DNA of 64,000 nucleotides. It comes from Fusarium oxysporum f. sp. lycopersici 4287 (Eukaryota; Ascomycota; Sordariomycetes; Hypocreales; Nectriaceae). The DNA lies in NCBI RefSeq assembly GCF_000149955.1, contig NC_030989.1, positions 1,440,341 through 1,504,340 of the forward strand, read 5' to 3'. The notes below the pieces were generated by a model that was given only the letters and a program-made list of their open reading frames with translations, did not search any database and was not told where the DNA came from. A program made the position numbers and the translations under genes. Positions within the stretch are counted from its first letter, which is position 1, and every line of letters starts with the position of its first letter. This document shows positions 48,475-60,285 of the stretch, piece by piece.

Positions 48475-49157
48475 GTCGGCTTCTTCGGAAACGGGTATGA
48501 ATGACTGATCACTTGGGAATACCCGGAGCAAATATGTAAAGTTATAGTAAAGTAGTATGGGATTCAGATACTTAGAGGCTAGAGGTCAATATTAAGGTGG
48601 AGTATGGGAAGGTCTATGTTGATCTCGGCGGACGAGGATCAGCTTTCAAAGTCCTCTAACTCCGGGCTTCCAAGAAAACGGCGTCACTTTGATTGTGGGG
48701 CATCCATTACAAGAATGGAATTCAGCCCTGTGCATCTTTGAATGGACCCACGTTATTGAAGGAAGAAATGGATATATGCAGCTGGAGTGAATTAGCTACA
48801 ACCGTCGACATGAGAGGTGCATTGAAAGCACACGCAAGGAACCGAATTATTCCGTCATTGCAATTCATATTTCGTATCTTTTCCGACAATCATTCTCGTA
48901 AGGTTGTGTTGAACCTGGTATCATAGATGCAGTAGAGAGGAACCAGGCTTATGCAGTTGGAGGAGGCCTAGTGCTTAGATGATATTCCCAATCAGGGAAC
49001 CAAGTCTCATTTCTCTTGTAAGTGAGTTACTCCATGGATGCTCCATGTAGTCATGATATTCATGTCAGACCCGCTAGATGTCTCGATAACTCCAGTGCAG
49101 CCTGCCTACCGCGCGAAAAACCTCAAGGCCATCCCGACTTCCAGTCATTTCCGCTTC
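48475..49157. other. Intergenic, no gene seen
   Basis: The Zn2Cys6 gene leader and the 3' flank of pyrG, both minus strand. Nothing recognised. Confidence 0.5.
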
Positions 49158-50259
49158 TTAACGAACCCGCTCCGTGTAAGCCTTCCATGCCGCGGACCGA
49201 TATCGCTCAGCTTCCTCCTCAGGATCGCTTGCCTTGATGATACCGCGTCCAACAATAGCAATGTCAGCACCGGCAATACCAATGATCTTCTGTGGCGTGT
49301 TGTACTGTTGACCCTTGCCATCACCCTTGATGGCTTCATTCTCATCCGCGCCCTCAGGGGGCAATTGGCAACCGGGGGTCATGTGGATGAAGTCATCCTC
49401 GGGTTCTGTGTTGAGACACTCCTGTGAGACAAAGCCCATGACGAAGTTCTTGTGTTCCCGCGCGGCCTCTACACATGCTTGCGTATATTCCTTGTTCATG
49501 AAGTTGCCCCGACTCGACATCTGTGCCAGGATAAGCAGGCCCCTCTCGATCGGCGCTTCATCGATGCCGGGGGAATACTGTCTCATCGCCCTCAGGTATC
49601 GTCTTGACGAGGCGTGGTGAATCGGCCGACTCGTACTGTTGGGTGACGGTGGTGGTGGAAACAATGCTACCTTTTCGGCCGCTGTCAGCGCGAGCAGGTT
49701 CCGGCGTGTCCTTCTGGTTCTCGTTGTCTGAACGCTCGCTATCCTCATCCAGTTGACTGGCGGTGGGAGTTCCAATGCTGATAGATGTCTTGACCTCGTA
49801 GTGGTATCGCTCGAGCCATCGGTTGGCAGCGTGGGCCAGAGATGTAACCGAGGCCTTGCCTGGAACCATATTTACATTGGTAATATGTGCCCACTCGATG
49901 ATGCGCGCAGCACCGCTAGTATACTGCAACTCGACCGTATTGCCAATATCACCAAACTTGCGATCCTCAAAGATGAGGAAACCATGCTTGCGTGCTAGTG
50001 AGGCGAGCTTGGCACCAGTACCTGTCCTAGGATCAAAATCCCAGCCGGCCACCATGTCATAATGAGTCTTGAGGACGACGATGGAGGGACCAATCTTGTC
50101 GGCGAAGTAGAGCAGTTCGCGAGCGGTTGCGACATCGGCGCTGAGGCAAAGATTCGAGGCCTTGAGGTCCATGAGCTTGTAGAGATGTCGACTGAGAGGA
50201 TGGGTAGCTGTCTCAGCTCGACTGGCGAAAGTCGCCTTGAGGGTAGGATGCGGCGACAT
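49158..50259 (-). CDS. pyrG/URA3: Orotidine-5'-phosphate decarboxylase with a one-base frameshift
   Basis: The ATG at 50259 opens the reading [29 protein letters not shown] (Lys64) and [12 protein letters not shown] (Asp99, Lys101, Asp104, the D-x-K-x2-D catalytic core) are intact. The fungal insert with [17 protein letters not shown] follows, then [11 protein letters not shown]. There the frame runs into a stop (about residue 233) because of a five-C run (49569-49573). Dropping one C continues directly into [20 protein letters not shown] and on to IVGRGII and TERVR at 49158, giving about 366 aa, normal for the family. The span is 3n+1. Family knowledge: last step of UMP synthesis, OMP to UMP. 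Either a sequence error or a loss-of-function allele (uracil auxotroph). Confidence 0.92.
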
Positions 50260-53200
50260 GACACGGTAAAGTTTGTTCGAAGATCAATTTGATATGAACA
50301 AAAGTATAGGAAAAGACGGTGACTCGAACTGGGGAGCGAGCTCAAGCACACTAAATCGTATGTGGATCTAAGTCGCAAGTTTTGGGCAACCTCGACACTT
50401 GTCCAATTCACAAAGATGTTCACAACAATCTAGTCTACCTGGCGCAAGTGGCGGTTTGGCTTGATAGAGGGGAAGCTGGGGAAAAATGAAAAACGGAGAC
50501 AAGAGCCACTGATAGGAACGAGGGGTGAAGATCTTATTAGCTTCGGCCGAATGGGTCTCGACTGAAAGTGTCGTCCGATGTGAGGCGTAAATGGGTGGAA
50601 TGTCGATCGGGAGTGGGAGGAGAATTATGAGGAGAGGAGAGGAAAGAGAGCGAGTTAAGAGGAAGGAGGAGGAGGTTTGAAGTAAAAACCTTTCGCAGAA
50701 TGACACGGGATGGGATGGGGTTAGTTAAGAAGAGACTGTAGGTGAGAGGTGAAAGGTAAAAAGTGAAAAGTGACGATCCACAGCTCGACTTAAAGAAAAG
50801 TGACCTATGGACCCAACCAACGAAAGGCACTGAAGGTGAGGCGAGAGACAAGGCTAGAGGGTCACTACCACCTAGGTGCTAGTGCTAGGGTACCTTAGCT
50901 TAGCTCCAACATGAAGCGAAAGGGCGCTTGAACCTCGAGATTCATAACAAGCTAACACGTTTAAGGCCCGAGGCTCAAACGCAGCCAGAAAGTAAGTAGG
51001 CATTCAGAGGTTGAAGGCACAGGCGTGGCGTCAAGCAGGGATTAACAAGAGTGTCTCTTTTTTACTGTAACAGGCGGCGAATGCAACATGTACGCACTAG
51101 AGGCACTACTGTAGGTATGTATGTACTCAGACAGGAACAGGGGCAAGGATGTTTGACAGCAATTCAAAGAAAATGGCACTGATATGGACGATCCAAAGCT
51201 TGAAACTCAACTTATCCTGGCAGTTCTCTTTTAGCCGGAGCGGACAAGGGCAGCCACCCATCCATCCATCTTTGTAGTGGAAGACTCTGTGAGGAAGAAT
51301 CAGCCAATTGAAATGGCAAGCAAATAAATCCTTCTTTGGGGAATTGGTCGGAAGTAATCCGATATGTATAACTACATGACTACACCTTGTCTACAAGTCC
51401 TCCATTCGCCATTGCCCAGTGAAACAATCCTCAACTGAAAAAAATACATACTCTCCTCATCCTGATCATATCACCACCGATGGAAACAAATTCTTCCTAA
51501 CCCTAGGACCCATGCCCCCATACCTAGATCCATACCGTCAGTGACGTGTATCGTGGGGGGCACCAAGACGGACAAGTCGAGAAGCCAATTCAAGACAAGC
51601 TTGGTGGATGAACAAAGACACGAAACCCCAAAAATCATCTGATTTTAGAGGAATTAAACAAGCATACACCTGCTGTCGAGACCAGGTCCAACGTTGGCTA
51701 TCCGGGTAGGGTTTGGCCTACACTGCACTTTGCGGATCAGGGATCAGAAACTAGAGAAGTAGGGCGAGATGATCATAACCAATCCTGGCTTAATGATCTG
51801 TTCAAGACAGCCCAAGAGGCGGGAGGCTTTGCCATGGTGGATTGATGCTTTTCACCATACCATGGAAGCGGCTATTAAATGGTTCATGGTTTTTATGATA
51901 CTGACTGCAGGTGATATCTCAACACAGACCATCACCAAGCTCAACAAAGGGATCATCTCTCAGGTATGAGGCGGTTAGGATACGATCATCACTCTGATTT
52001 TCCAAAAACCTCCAAGTGATCCGGCTGGGTTACACGACATCTAAACTATTGCCGCAAACACCCGTTTCAGCGGTTCTTCAAGCCGGAGCCAGCGAGGAGG
52101 GATTAAGGGTGACAGGACAACTAACCTAATTCACGGCGTACAACGTCGAGATCCACAGAACCCCAGGTACATGACTTTGCATCAACCCGACCGTCTCCAG
52201 ATGCGCGTTGCCTGCCTGTCTGGTACATGTTGTTAGTAACTCATAAAGCTAAGACGGCTTATCGAAACGACGAGACGGGAAAACGGGACGATGCCGAGAG
52301 CCCATATCCTTGGGCGTGGTACCTGGCGTATCTCAACTGACTACCTGGATTGAATCCGACTGGCACAAATACAAACCCTGACAATAGCTTGCGGGTGGAT
52401 AAGATTGCGGTACGCACCGAGACTCGCTGCTAAAGTATCTGTCACTTGTGATGAGACGCAACGACGGAACGGAGCAACCGGCAGTGAGATGAGCTAGCTG
52501 CAGTAGCGGCTTCACTTGACATGGGGGTTTTGGTTTTCACTGCTGCAAGGCACCGCCGTTTTACCACTAACGACTATCAACTCTCAACAGTAGCTAAAGG
52601 ATGGGGGCTTGTTACAAGCTAAGAGCTCCGTCTAAGTTAACCTCTCCCCTTCTCACCTTGGCAGTTTGGCTAGAAACGACAAATTGCCCCCCTCCCCCCC
52701 CCAGACTATCAAGCCCCAAGCTCGGGCTCTTCATCATGACCGTCCCAAGATCGTCACCAGGGTCAGGGTCCGCCGTCCCCAGACTTGCCTTTCTTAGGTA
52801 GCCTCCCGCCCGCGAGTGACAACCACAACTTCAGGGGACGATTGTACCTACACTTGAACCCTGGCAAACTTAACCTTACAGCATACTTCAACGCAAGCAC
52901 TCAACAAGCTCCTCAAGCAAAACCAGGGTCCCATCTGCGTGCCGCCCTACTGTACGGTACTGCCTGGTGTCTCGGCTATGCCGTAAGTCCCTCCACTCTC
53001 CGGAACTCCCGAATATCTATCAGAGTCGGGAAAACCTTATGCAGCAGACGGAGGACTGTTCAGGAAATTGCTTTTTGACATAATTACCGCTTTCTGCTAA
53101 GCTACGCCTGTCGCTAGTTGCAGCTCGTAAAACCACCAACCGACTGATATTCGTTATTTCTCATACCAGTGAAGCGACAATTGACAAATCGGGAACAATT

Positions 53201-55032
53201 CAGTTACCGACTGCCGCCTTAGCCAACGTGAAGTTGAAAGTCCCGCAAACTAATGGTTTTAGTTGACTGCCACAATCAGACTGATTGCATGGTTCACAGA
53301 GTCAAGCGATTCAATACTGCTTGGCGCGCGACTACCCTACCACAGTTCTAGACAAGCTACCAAGAAATATATACAGATGGGACGGGAAGTGGGAGTCGTT
53401 CCGAAGCGAGGCGCGTTGAGGCTTGAAGTTAGAGACCCTAGATATGAGATATCATAAAAGTGCTTGCTCTGGGGTCTGGAAACGAGTTGGTGATTTGTAC
53501 TGATACGGCAATTTCTCACTGAGGTGCCATTGTGCACATTGGTGTGAATTGTGACCAATGTCAGGGTCCTAGGGATACTCGGGGCCAGTCGCTCATATAA
53601 TGATTGCGCAGCCACTGACAACGATGGTCCCAGTCGAACTCTGTTGAAGCGAGGCTGTCGACCCAGCTGAATCTACAGTTTCACCAGTAGGGTTGCAGTC
53701 TCAAGTCTGCGTCGCATTTGAATGTTTCTATAAAGCGCAAGGTCTTCGACTCGCGGGTTTAAGGCCACGGTTTTACTCATCAACTTATAGTGCTATGTAA
53801 AGATGGTTTAAAATGCTACCGGAGTTGACTCGCATTCATTGATAAGGTTGCGGGGTCCGTACGGCAATGTCTGCGACTAAATGAATTCTTGGTAGTCTAA
53901 TCCTCTCGTTGCGCATTTGTCCTGATCTCAATGGCTATTACTGTGGCTCAAGATGTCATGATAACCGGGTTCACGGTCATCAAGAACCAGCTGTCATTGC
54001 AAGGCATCGTAACGAGCTAAAGGAAGAGCACTAAAGCATACATTGTGTTGGGACTTGAAGCTTCTTTAAGCTCAATTTTATCTATACAGAGACAACCTCA
54101 ACCGCGGCAATCATAGGGGCCGTGATCTGAACATTTTGCCGCTAATGCATTTAATCTACGTTAGAGTAATCACCACACACTCTATCTGCTCTGGTATTAT
54201 TACCAGTGCGACGTCTCGACTACGCATGTTAGCCGGATATAACGCTCTGGAATTGATGTCTTGACGAGACAAGTCATGACATGGCAAAAGCATATGTTGT
54301 CTCTGCAAGCCGAGGCCGAGTTCACAATCAATGCGACTGGCAACCTTGGATCTCGAGACTTTTATGAGCAAATCATACGTCTTAATAGTGAGATGATGAG
54401 TTGTTCATTGGCAAATATCCAAGAAATAGACCTTGAAAGTGGAGTAGGTGCCCTCTTTCTAAGCTGACAATTTGCCATGAGCGGATATCAATTTCAGGGG
54501 ATCAATCTGCGACTGGTGCAAATTTGGAGCTCTTGGCCAGTGGAAAGCGGGCAAATCAACACGCCGAGCCACTGAATTTACACGCAGCCAAGATCTAAAC
54601 ATGTCCGAGCCTACCGAAAAACCACCCCCTGTTGTTCGCTTGGCGGGAGCATCTCATGGAAAGGGAGCCTCTAACCTAAGCTTACCTTACCTTCCGCCGT
54701 TCGTCATCACCCATTGACTTCCTCACGCTCGGCTCGAGTTTTTGGAGCTTCCTCCTCGATTCTCTTTTTCTTCCTTCGCATCCGCTCCTTCTGACATCTT
54801 CAACGAGTCTCTTTTGTTAACCTTCCGCGAAACGCGACAACTCTACCTATAAATCCTCTTTGGCCTATTCGATAGCTTCAACAGCGCCAAGTAATCCCTG
54901 CCCCTTTCGCAGATTCTGTCCGTTATCTCGATCCAAACTCCGCCGCTGCATGATAAGCCACACCACCTTGATAATCACGACAACTCGAAGCTTCATCTTC
55001 CACATACAATAATACAAAACCTCATTAACACC
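50260..55032. other. Gene-poor stretch, 4.8 kb
   Basis: The longest gap in the window. The first kb is the pyrG leader region (GA-rich on plus). Weak candidates only: an ATG frame at 51769-51963 ending at a CAG|GTATGAG donor-like site, and a 63-codon ATG frame at 54276-54467. C6TC9 lies at 52685-52702. The last 400 bp before 55033 are CT-rich, the PIS1 leader. No transposon or RNA gene recognised. Confidence 0.45.
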
Positions 55033-56069
55033 ATGAGCCCAAAAACTCGACGACAGGCCGCAAAGGCCCAAAACCCTTCCTCTGATTCCGAGCCTGAAGT
55101 TAGATCCAACGGTAACGGGTCTGCCAACGGCGTCGCGGATGCTTCGGACGATGCCCCTCGCGAGAACATCTTCCTTTTCATCCCCAACATTATTGGTATG
55201 ATAAGGAGAAATCATTTTCAAAATCAAGTCAGGCTTACTAACGATTGCTCAGGCTACGCGCGCATCGTCCTTGCTATCGCGTCACTCTACTACATGCCCC
55301 TCCATCCTCGTACTTGCTCGTTCCTCTACAGCGTCTCATGTCTCCTCGATGCCCTTGATGGCTACGCCGCGCGTATCTACGAACAGTCCACTCGCTTCGG
55401 CGCTGTTCTTGATATGGTCACAGATCGCTGTACTACAGCCTGTCTTATTGTCTTCCTCTCCTCCGCCTTCCCTCGATGGGCCATTGTTTTCCAGGGCTTG
55501 ATTGCTCTTGACCTTGCCAGCCACTATATGCATATGTATGCTACTCTCGTTGTCTCAGGCACCAACGCCAGTCACAAGAGCATTGACGAGAGCAAGAACT
55601 GGCTATTGCGCCTCTACTACACCAACAAGGTATGTATCTTCAAACACTGGTACCTGTGTTATATACTGATTGCGCCTAGAATGTCCTGTTCGCCCTTTGC
55701 GCTCTCAACGAGCTCTTCTTCATCGCCCTCTACCTCCTCTGCTTCTCGTCTCCTCTCGTCTCGCCCTACCTCATCAAGCCTATCCAGACTGTCGGTGCCG
55801 AGCTTCAGGCTGGTGCTCAAGTCAACACTTCGATCCTCGCCCAGATCTTCCCCGACCCCTTCAGCCCTGCTGCTCTCGAGCTTGCACGTGCGAACAAGAT
55901 GGATTCTACAGTACCTTGGATAATTGCCGGGGTTAGCTTTCCTTTTATGTTCCTCAAGCAGTTCATCAACTGCGTTCAGCTTTACAATGCCAGTTTGGGC
56001 CTCGCCGAGATCGATCTCAAGACTCGCAGAGAGCAGGGTCTCCCCCGCCCCAAGCCCAAGGAAGCTTAA
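55033..56069 (+). CDS. PIS1: CDP-diacylglycerol-inositol 3-phosphatidyltransferase (PI synthase)
   Basis: Exons 55033-55195, 55253-55629 and 55680-56069, introns of 57 and 50 nt (GTATGA...CTAAC...CTCAG; GTATGT...GCCTAG), 309 aa. The CDP-alcohol phosphotransferase signature is complete: Asp90-Gly91-x2-Ala94-Arg95-x8-Gly104-x3-Asp108-x3-Asp112 (in LDALDGYAARIYEQSTRFG). The N-terminal 45 residues are polar, then come several membrane segments (IPNIIGYARIVLAIA, LIVFLSSAFPRWAIV, FALCALNELFFIALYLLCF, WIIAGVSFPFMFLKQF). The C-terminus is basic (KTRREQGLPRPKPKEA). Makes phosphatidylinositol from CDP-DAG and inositol in the ER. The first intron has no in-frame stop and is a multiple of three, so retention would add 19 residues. 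Confidence 0.95.
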
Positions 56070-59000
56070 ATTTAACAAGCTTTCTTTTAATGGTCTCCCT
56101 GAAATTCGATAATAGCTCGATGGGATAGGACGACCATTTTGTTAACTGTATGAAAACTAGCAGATTCTACCAGCTACCTTTTTTTGTGACTGAGAAAACG
56201 GCTTGTTTCAAGTTGTGTCTTCAGTCTGTTTCAACATGCTCTGTCTTGCCAGGGAGCAATCAAGTAGGGATTATTGGAGGGGAATACTGAGGGTTTCCCC
56301 TTACTGCATGACGCGGCGTATGAGGTGCGGTTTTTAAAGACTCTGACTCCGGAGGGGATGAGATTTACTGGGTAAAAGTATTGGAAGAAGCGGCGTCCTC
56401 GAAAGCAGTTGGAGGGATATCATGGACTGCTGGAGGAGATAATCGTGGGAATCTTTTGAAACCTTTTTTCATGGAATCTAGCGGGTGCGTTTAGACCTCG
56501 TTATACACTTTTCTTTTTATTCATGGTGGCCTCTTCCTTTTGTTTTATTCTTGGCCTATACTTTGTTAATAGTAGACGATGTCGATACACTCGCTGGAAC
56601 TGAATAAGATTCACAACATAGTTCTTGAAGAAAATGACTGATACATTAGTTGTTCCATTTCTTTGAAGAGTATAACAAGCATGAGAAAACTGGTCATGTG
56701 GTTCCCAAGGCTAATGGGCACTTATACGAGAAATCACTAGGATTGACCAGGGGTATGGCCATCGATCGTCTCAATTAACCTAATCTTGATGACTTTAGTC
56801 TAAGTTTATGCATGAGAGCCTAAACTCTGGAGGGAATGGACTGATATTGCATTCCTTTATCACTTTGCAATAATCAGCTCCCGTCAACTCAGTTCAAATT
56901 CTTTACCAACGTTCACTCTTGAAGCTTTTACGTTTCTACCACCAGGCTGGGGACTTCAGCCAGCCTTCCTGAACAGTACTTGATAGTATCAGGGCCTCAT
57001 ATCAGATCAGAAAATTAGAGTTTCCGCGGTATCATACAGGCTGGGGTTTGCTGCTGAATGCCTTCTGAACTCTGTAGCTTGGTATGTTATCCAGTTTCAG
57101 CCGTGGAGGCTGGAGTAAGAGGTCTCTCGCTAGTCTCTTACTAATTTCATTTCACTCTTCTGTGAACTCCAGGAGATCTTCGTCGGCCTACTGATGCTTA
57201 ATTACTGCCAGCGTTAGCACCAACGTGATGGACAAGCGGACATTCGGACTGCTCCTCTAGGCTTACCAGTGTTGTCGTAGAATTTGAAGCTCTGTTGGTG
57301 TGTCAAGAAGCTTTATTCGACCAGTGTCTTTTACACGGGAAAAGAAACGAATTAGAACCACTACAAGACGCATTTCTGTAACCTTGGACACTATTTTGCT
57401 AATATGAGAAGCCCAGGCACCTCATATACTCGTTGTTCAAGAATTTGACGGGCTGGAGATCCCCATGTCTGGCTGTCACAGAGGTGCATGGAGTCGCACT
57501 GGGCCCGGAAAGCTGAAAGTCTGGGGTTTCTATTGTGAATGTAAACTTTGAACTTCTCTGGCTAAGTCTAGACATGTACTACTGAGTTGAAGCGGTTCAA
57601 TACCACAGTTCGGTATCGGCTAAACATGGGAAATCTATGTCTTGATTATTGAAGTATGCTCGGATAAAACGGACCTGCCGTATACACAGTCTATTCCTCA
57701 TCCTGGTCGCTCAGATAGATCTAGGTGGGCTTGCAGAATCGAGTCCGCTCACTTTCAAAGGTTGAGGGAGCCAAAAGTGAGTATTGAACTTGTTCAGTCT
57801 TGAGTTCCTTTCCCCAACATGTAAGATGGTCGACAAGGATCCTCGCCTCCAAATTCAGCGTTGTATCAAAGATCAACTGACATTTGCCCTCGAAGGTCAT
57901 AGTGGTAGAAGATAAGCAAGAGTCTTAACGGATTGAAATAGAAAGATAGCGCAGAGAGTCTAGTGCAAATAGTGGCTCTACCACAATCAACATTTGAGTA
58001 TCCGTAGAAGTATGCATCAAGACTTGTACATTTAAGTTGGCTTGATAAGTGCTTGAAAAGCAGAAAATATATTGTAGTTTTCTGACAAGACAAGGTAGGT
58101 GTTGGCCCGCATGGACGATTGCTGTCATCCTGTGTGTTGTCTACGCATTTGCGCAAAACATTGAAATATCCGCAATGTGTCGATTGCTGCAAACAGTCGT
58201 AGGTTTAGCAGAGACAAGTATACTTGAAACCATGCAGCAGGTGATTATTTACAAAAGATACACTTGTATTTGCAATGCCTTGCCAATTTTACCGACATTG
58301 TCATCTAAGGTTGAACCGGCGAGGCTCAGTCTGGCACGAGGCATCCATGTGCAGTATGGTTCATACAAATGCTCAACTCCAGGGATAACCCAGCAAGAAG
58401 GACGATATATATGTATTTTGATTGGTCTGAGCTGCATGTAAGAAGCCTCTTAAAGATTAGATCGGGGAAATTGCAGGTCACTCAGGTACAACAAGCAAGG
58501 CTCTGCTAATACACCAACAAGAGCTTACCATATCCGAGGATTATATCATAACAAATCGGGAGTGGAGTTGAAAGGTTTAATGCCATGATTGTTTGGACTT
58601 TCCCAAGCGTGAGGTAAAGAATGCCTCAGGACTTCACTATCATTATAATATGCCTTATAATTTCGAATTGAGCGTCATGTGCTAAACTAATAGCTTTTGC
58701 AAGGGTCCAACTTGTCATTGACAACCCGTCCAGATCTAGGCAGATCCAGCAGCATGGAACGACCTTGACATGACAGGGCTAAGCCATCGGATTTAGCTTT
58801 GCGATTGGTCAGGTGTCGGCTTATAAATGGGCCCTGTGTTGTGCATACAGTGGGGGTGGAAACTGCGCCCAGGGGCTGTACAGGGGGCACATGAGAACGC
58901 CTTGTCCTTGTGGCGGCCCAGAGGTCGCCAGAAGGCGAACCACTTAATCGATTCTGTGACAATGGAGAAACTGCCCCTTCAAGGCGGTGCAAGGGGCGCT

Positions 59001-59307
59001 GAAATGAACAAACACCATGGAGATAGTTACATTTGCCTTGAGCGGCGACATTTATTCTGCCTTGTACTAACAAACGAACATCGATATGCATCGTGGTTGA
59101 TATAAAGAGTTGCCATGAGCGCCCTGGATTATTGTCAATACTCACAATCCACTTGAACAAGGCAAATCACCACCATCGAACAAGAAGTTTATTTAAAGCC
59201 ATTCGCATCATTGAACTTTGTGAACAAGCTTCTCGCGACAAAGAACGTGACTCACAGCCTCAGCTCAAACCTTCAACCTAGACAATTATAAAACCACCTT
59301 CCGCGAC
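56070..59307. other. Intergenic, about 3.2 kb, no gene seen
   Basis: The PIS1 3' flank, AT-rich centre and the vWA gene promoter. Short open frames at 57866-58440 and 58687-59160 lack start context, splice support and domain similarity. No repeat family recognised. Confidence 0.45.
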
Positions 59308-60285
59308 ATGCCACACGCAGCTTCACCTTCACCACCAAAAATGTTCAGCCGCATCAAGGATAAGTTCTCAACCAAGAAGTCCTCCGCCGAGAGTCACACA
59401 CATTTCGACATGGGCAACTCAAACTCGACCCCCAAGAACAACCCCTTCCTCGATGTTCCCGAGGAGGCTCCTCCTGCTTATGAGCCCACCCAAAGGACAG
59501 CTCCTCTTCTCAATGTTCCTCAACGTGGAGCTTCACCAGCGCCTAGCATCTCAAGCATCACCAGTGCCGAAGATAGATATGCCTTCCTATCTACTTTCGA
59601 TACCATCTTCGTCATTGACGACTCTGGATCCATGGCTGGTCGATCTTGGAGGGAGGTTCGAGAGGCGCTGAGCACTATTGCTCCGATCTGTACTTCTCAC
59701 GACCCCGACGGTATTGACGTCTACTTCCTGAACCATCGATCACCAGCCGTCGGAACCGGAGTCCAAGCACCCGGTGGATACTTCCGGATCCGTGACGCCA
59801 ACCAAGTCCAACATCTGTTCGAGTCCGTCCGTCCCTGCGGAGCAACACCAACGGGTTCTCGTCTTCACAGCATTCTCAAGCCCTATGTCGCCCACCTTTC
59901 CCGTCGTGCGGCCAACGTTGACTCGACCAAGCCGGTCAACATCATTGTAATCACCGACGGATGTCCCACGGACGACCCAGAGAGTATCATTGTTCACCAC
60001 GCCAAGAAGCTTGATCAGATCGAAGCTCCTCCTCATCAAGTTGGTGTCCAGTTCTTCCAGGTTGGCAACGAGCTTGGTGCTGCCAAGGCTCTGCGTGAGC
60101 TCGACGACGATCTCGCTGACCAGGGTATTCGCGATATGGTTGATACAGCAACTTGGAATTCCACTACTTCGGACAATAGTAAGGCTTTGACCGCAGATGG
60201 GATTCTCAAGGTTGTTCTTGGTGCTGTTGTGCGACGCCTGGATCGCAAATCCACGCGTGGCTCTCCCCAGGGCCGTCGTCACTAA
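59308..60285 (+). CDS. vWA-domain protein with PPxY motif
   Basis: A single exon, 325 aa. The ATG at 59308 is used; Met12 (MFSRIKDKF) is an alternative. Residues 1-90 are disordered with a PPAY motif (about 55-58), the type of site read by WW domains of Rsp5-family ubiquitin ligases. Residues about 92-315 are a von Willebrand A domain with a complete MIDAS: DDSGS (Asp104, Ser106, Ser108), Thr in CGATPTGSRL, and Asp in VITDGCPTDDP. The C-terminus is basic (RRLDRKSTRGSPQGRRH). No signal peptide or membrane segment, so probably cytosolic. Inference: a metal-dependent protein-binding adaptor. Such small vWA proteins are common in filamentous fungi but their role is not known to me. Confidence 0.85.
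   Translation: MPHAASPSPPKMFSRIKDKFSTKKSSAESHTHFDMGNSNSTPKNNPFLDVPEEAPPAYEPTQRTAPLLNVPQRGASPAPSISSITSAEDRYAFLSTFDTIFVIDDSGSMAGRSWREVREALSTIAPICTSHDPDGIDVYFLNHRSPAVGTGVQAPGGYFRIRDANQVQHLFESVRPCGATPTGSRLHSILKPYVAHLSRRAANVDSTKPVNIIVITDGCPTDDPESIIVHHAKKLDQIEAPPHQVGVQFFQVGNELGAAKALRELDDDLADQGIRDMVDTATWNSTTSDNSKALTADGILKVVLGAVVRRLDRKSTRGSPQGRRH

Noticed and set aside
52685..52702. C6TC9 tract as a regulatory or G-quadruplex element
   Set aside because: A single cytosine tract without three further G runs nearby; more useful as a marker of uncertain homopolymer length.
58049..58441. 130-codon open frame on the plus strand
   Set aside because: No splice or start support, cysteine and aromatic content atypical, overlapping open frames on the other strand; likely chance.
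58687..59160. 157-codon open frame on the minus strand in the vWA promoter region
   Set aside because: It lies in the leader of a well-supported gene, lacks domains and its start is not ATG-supported.
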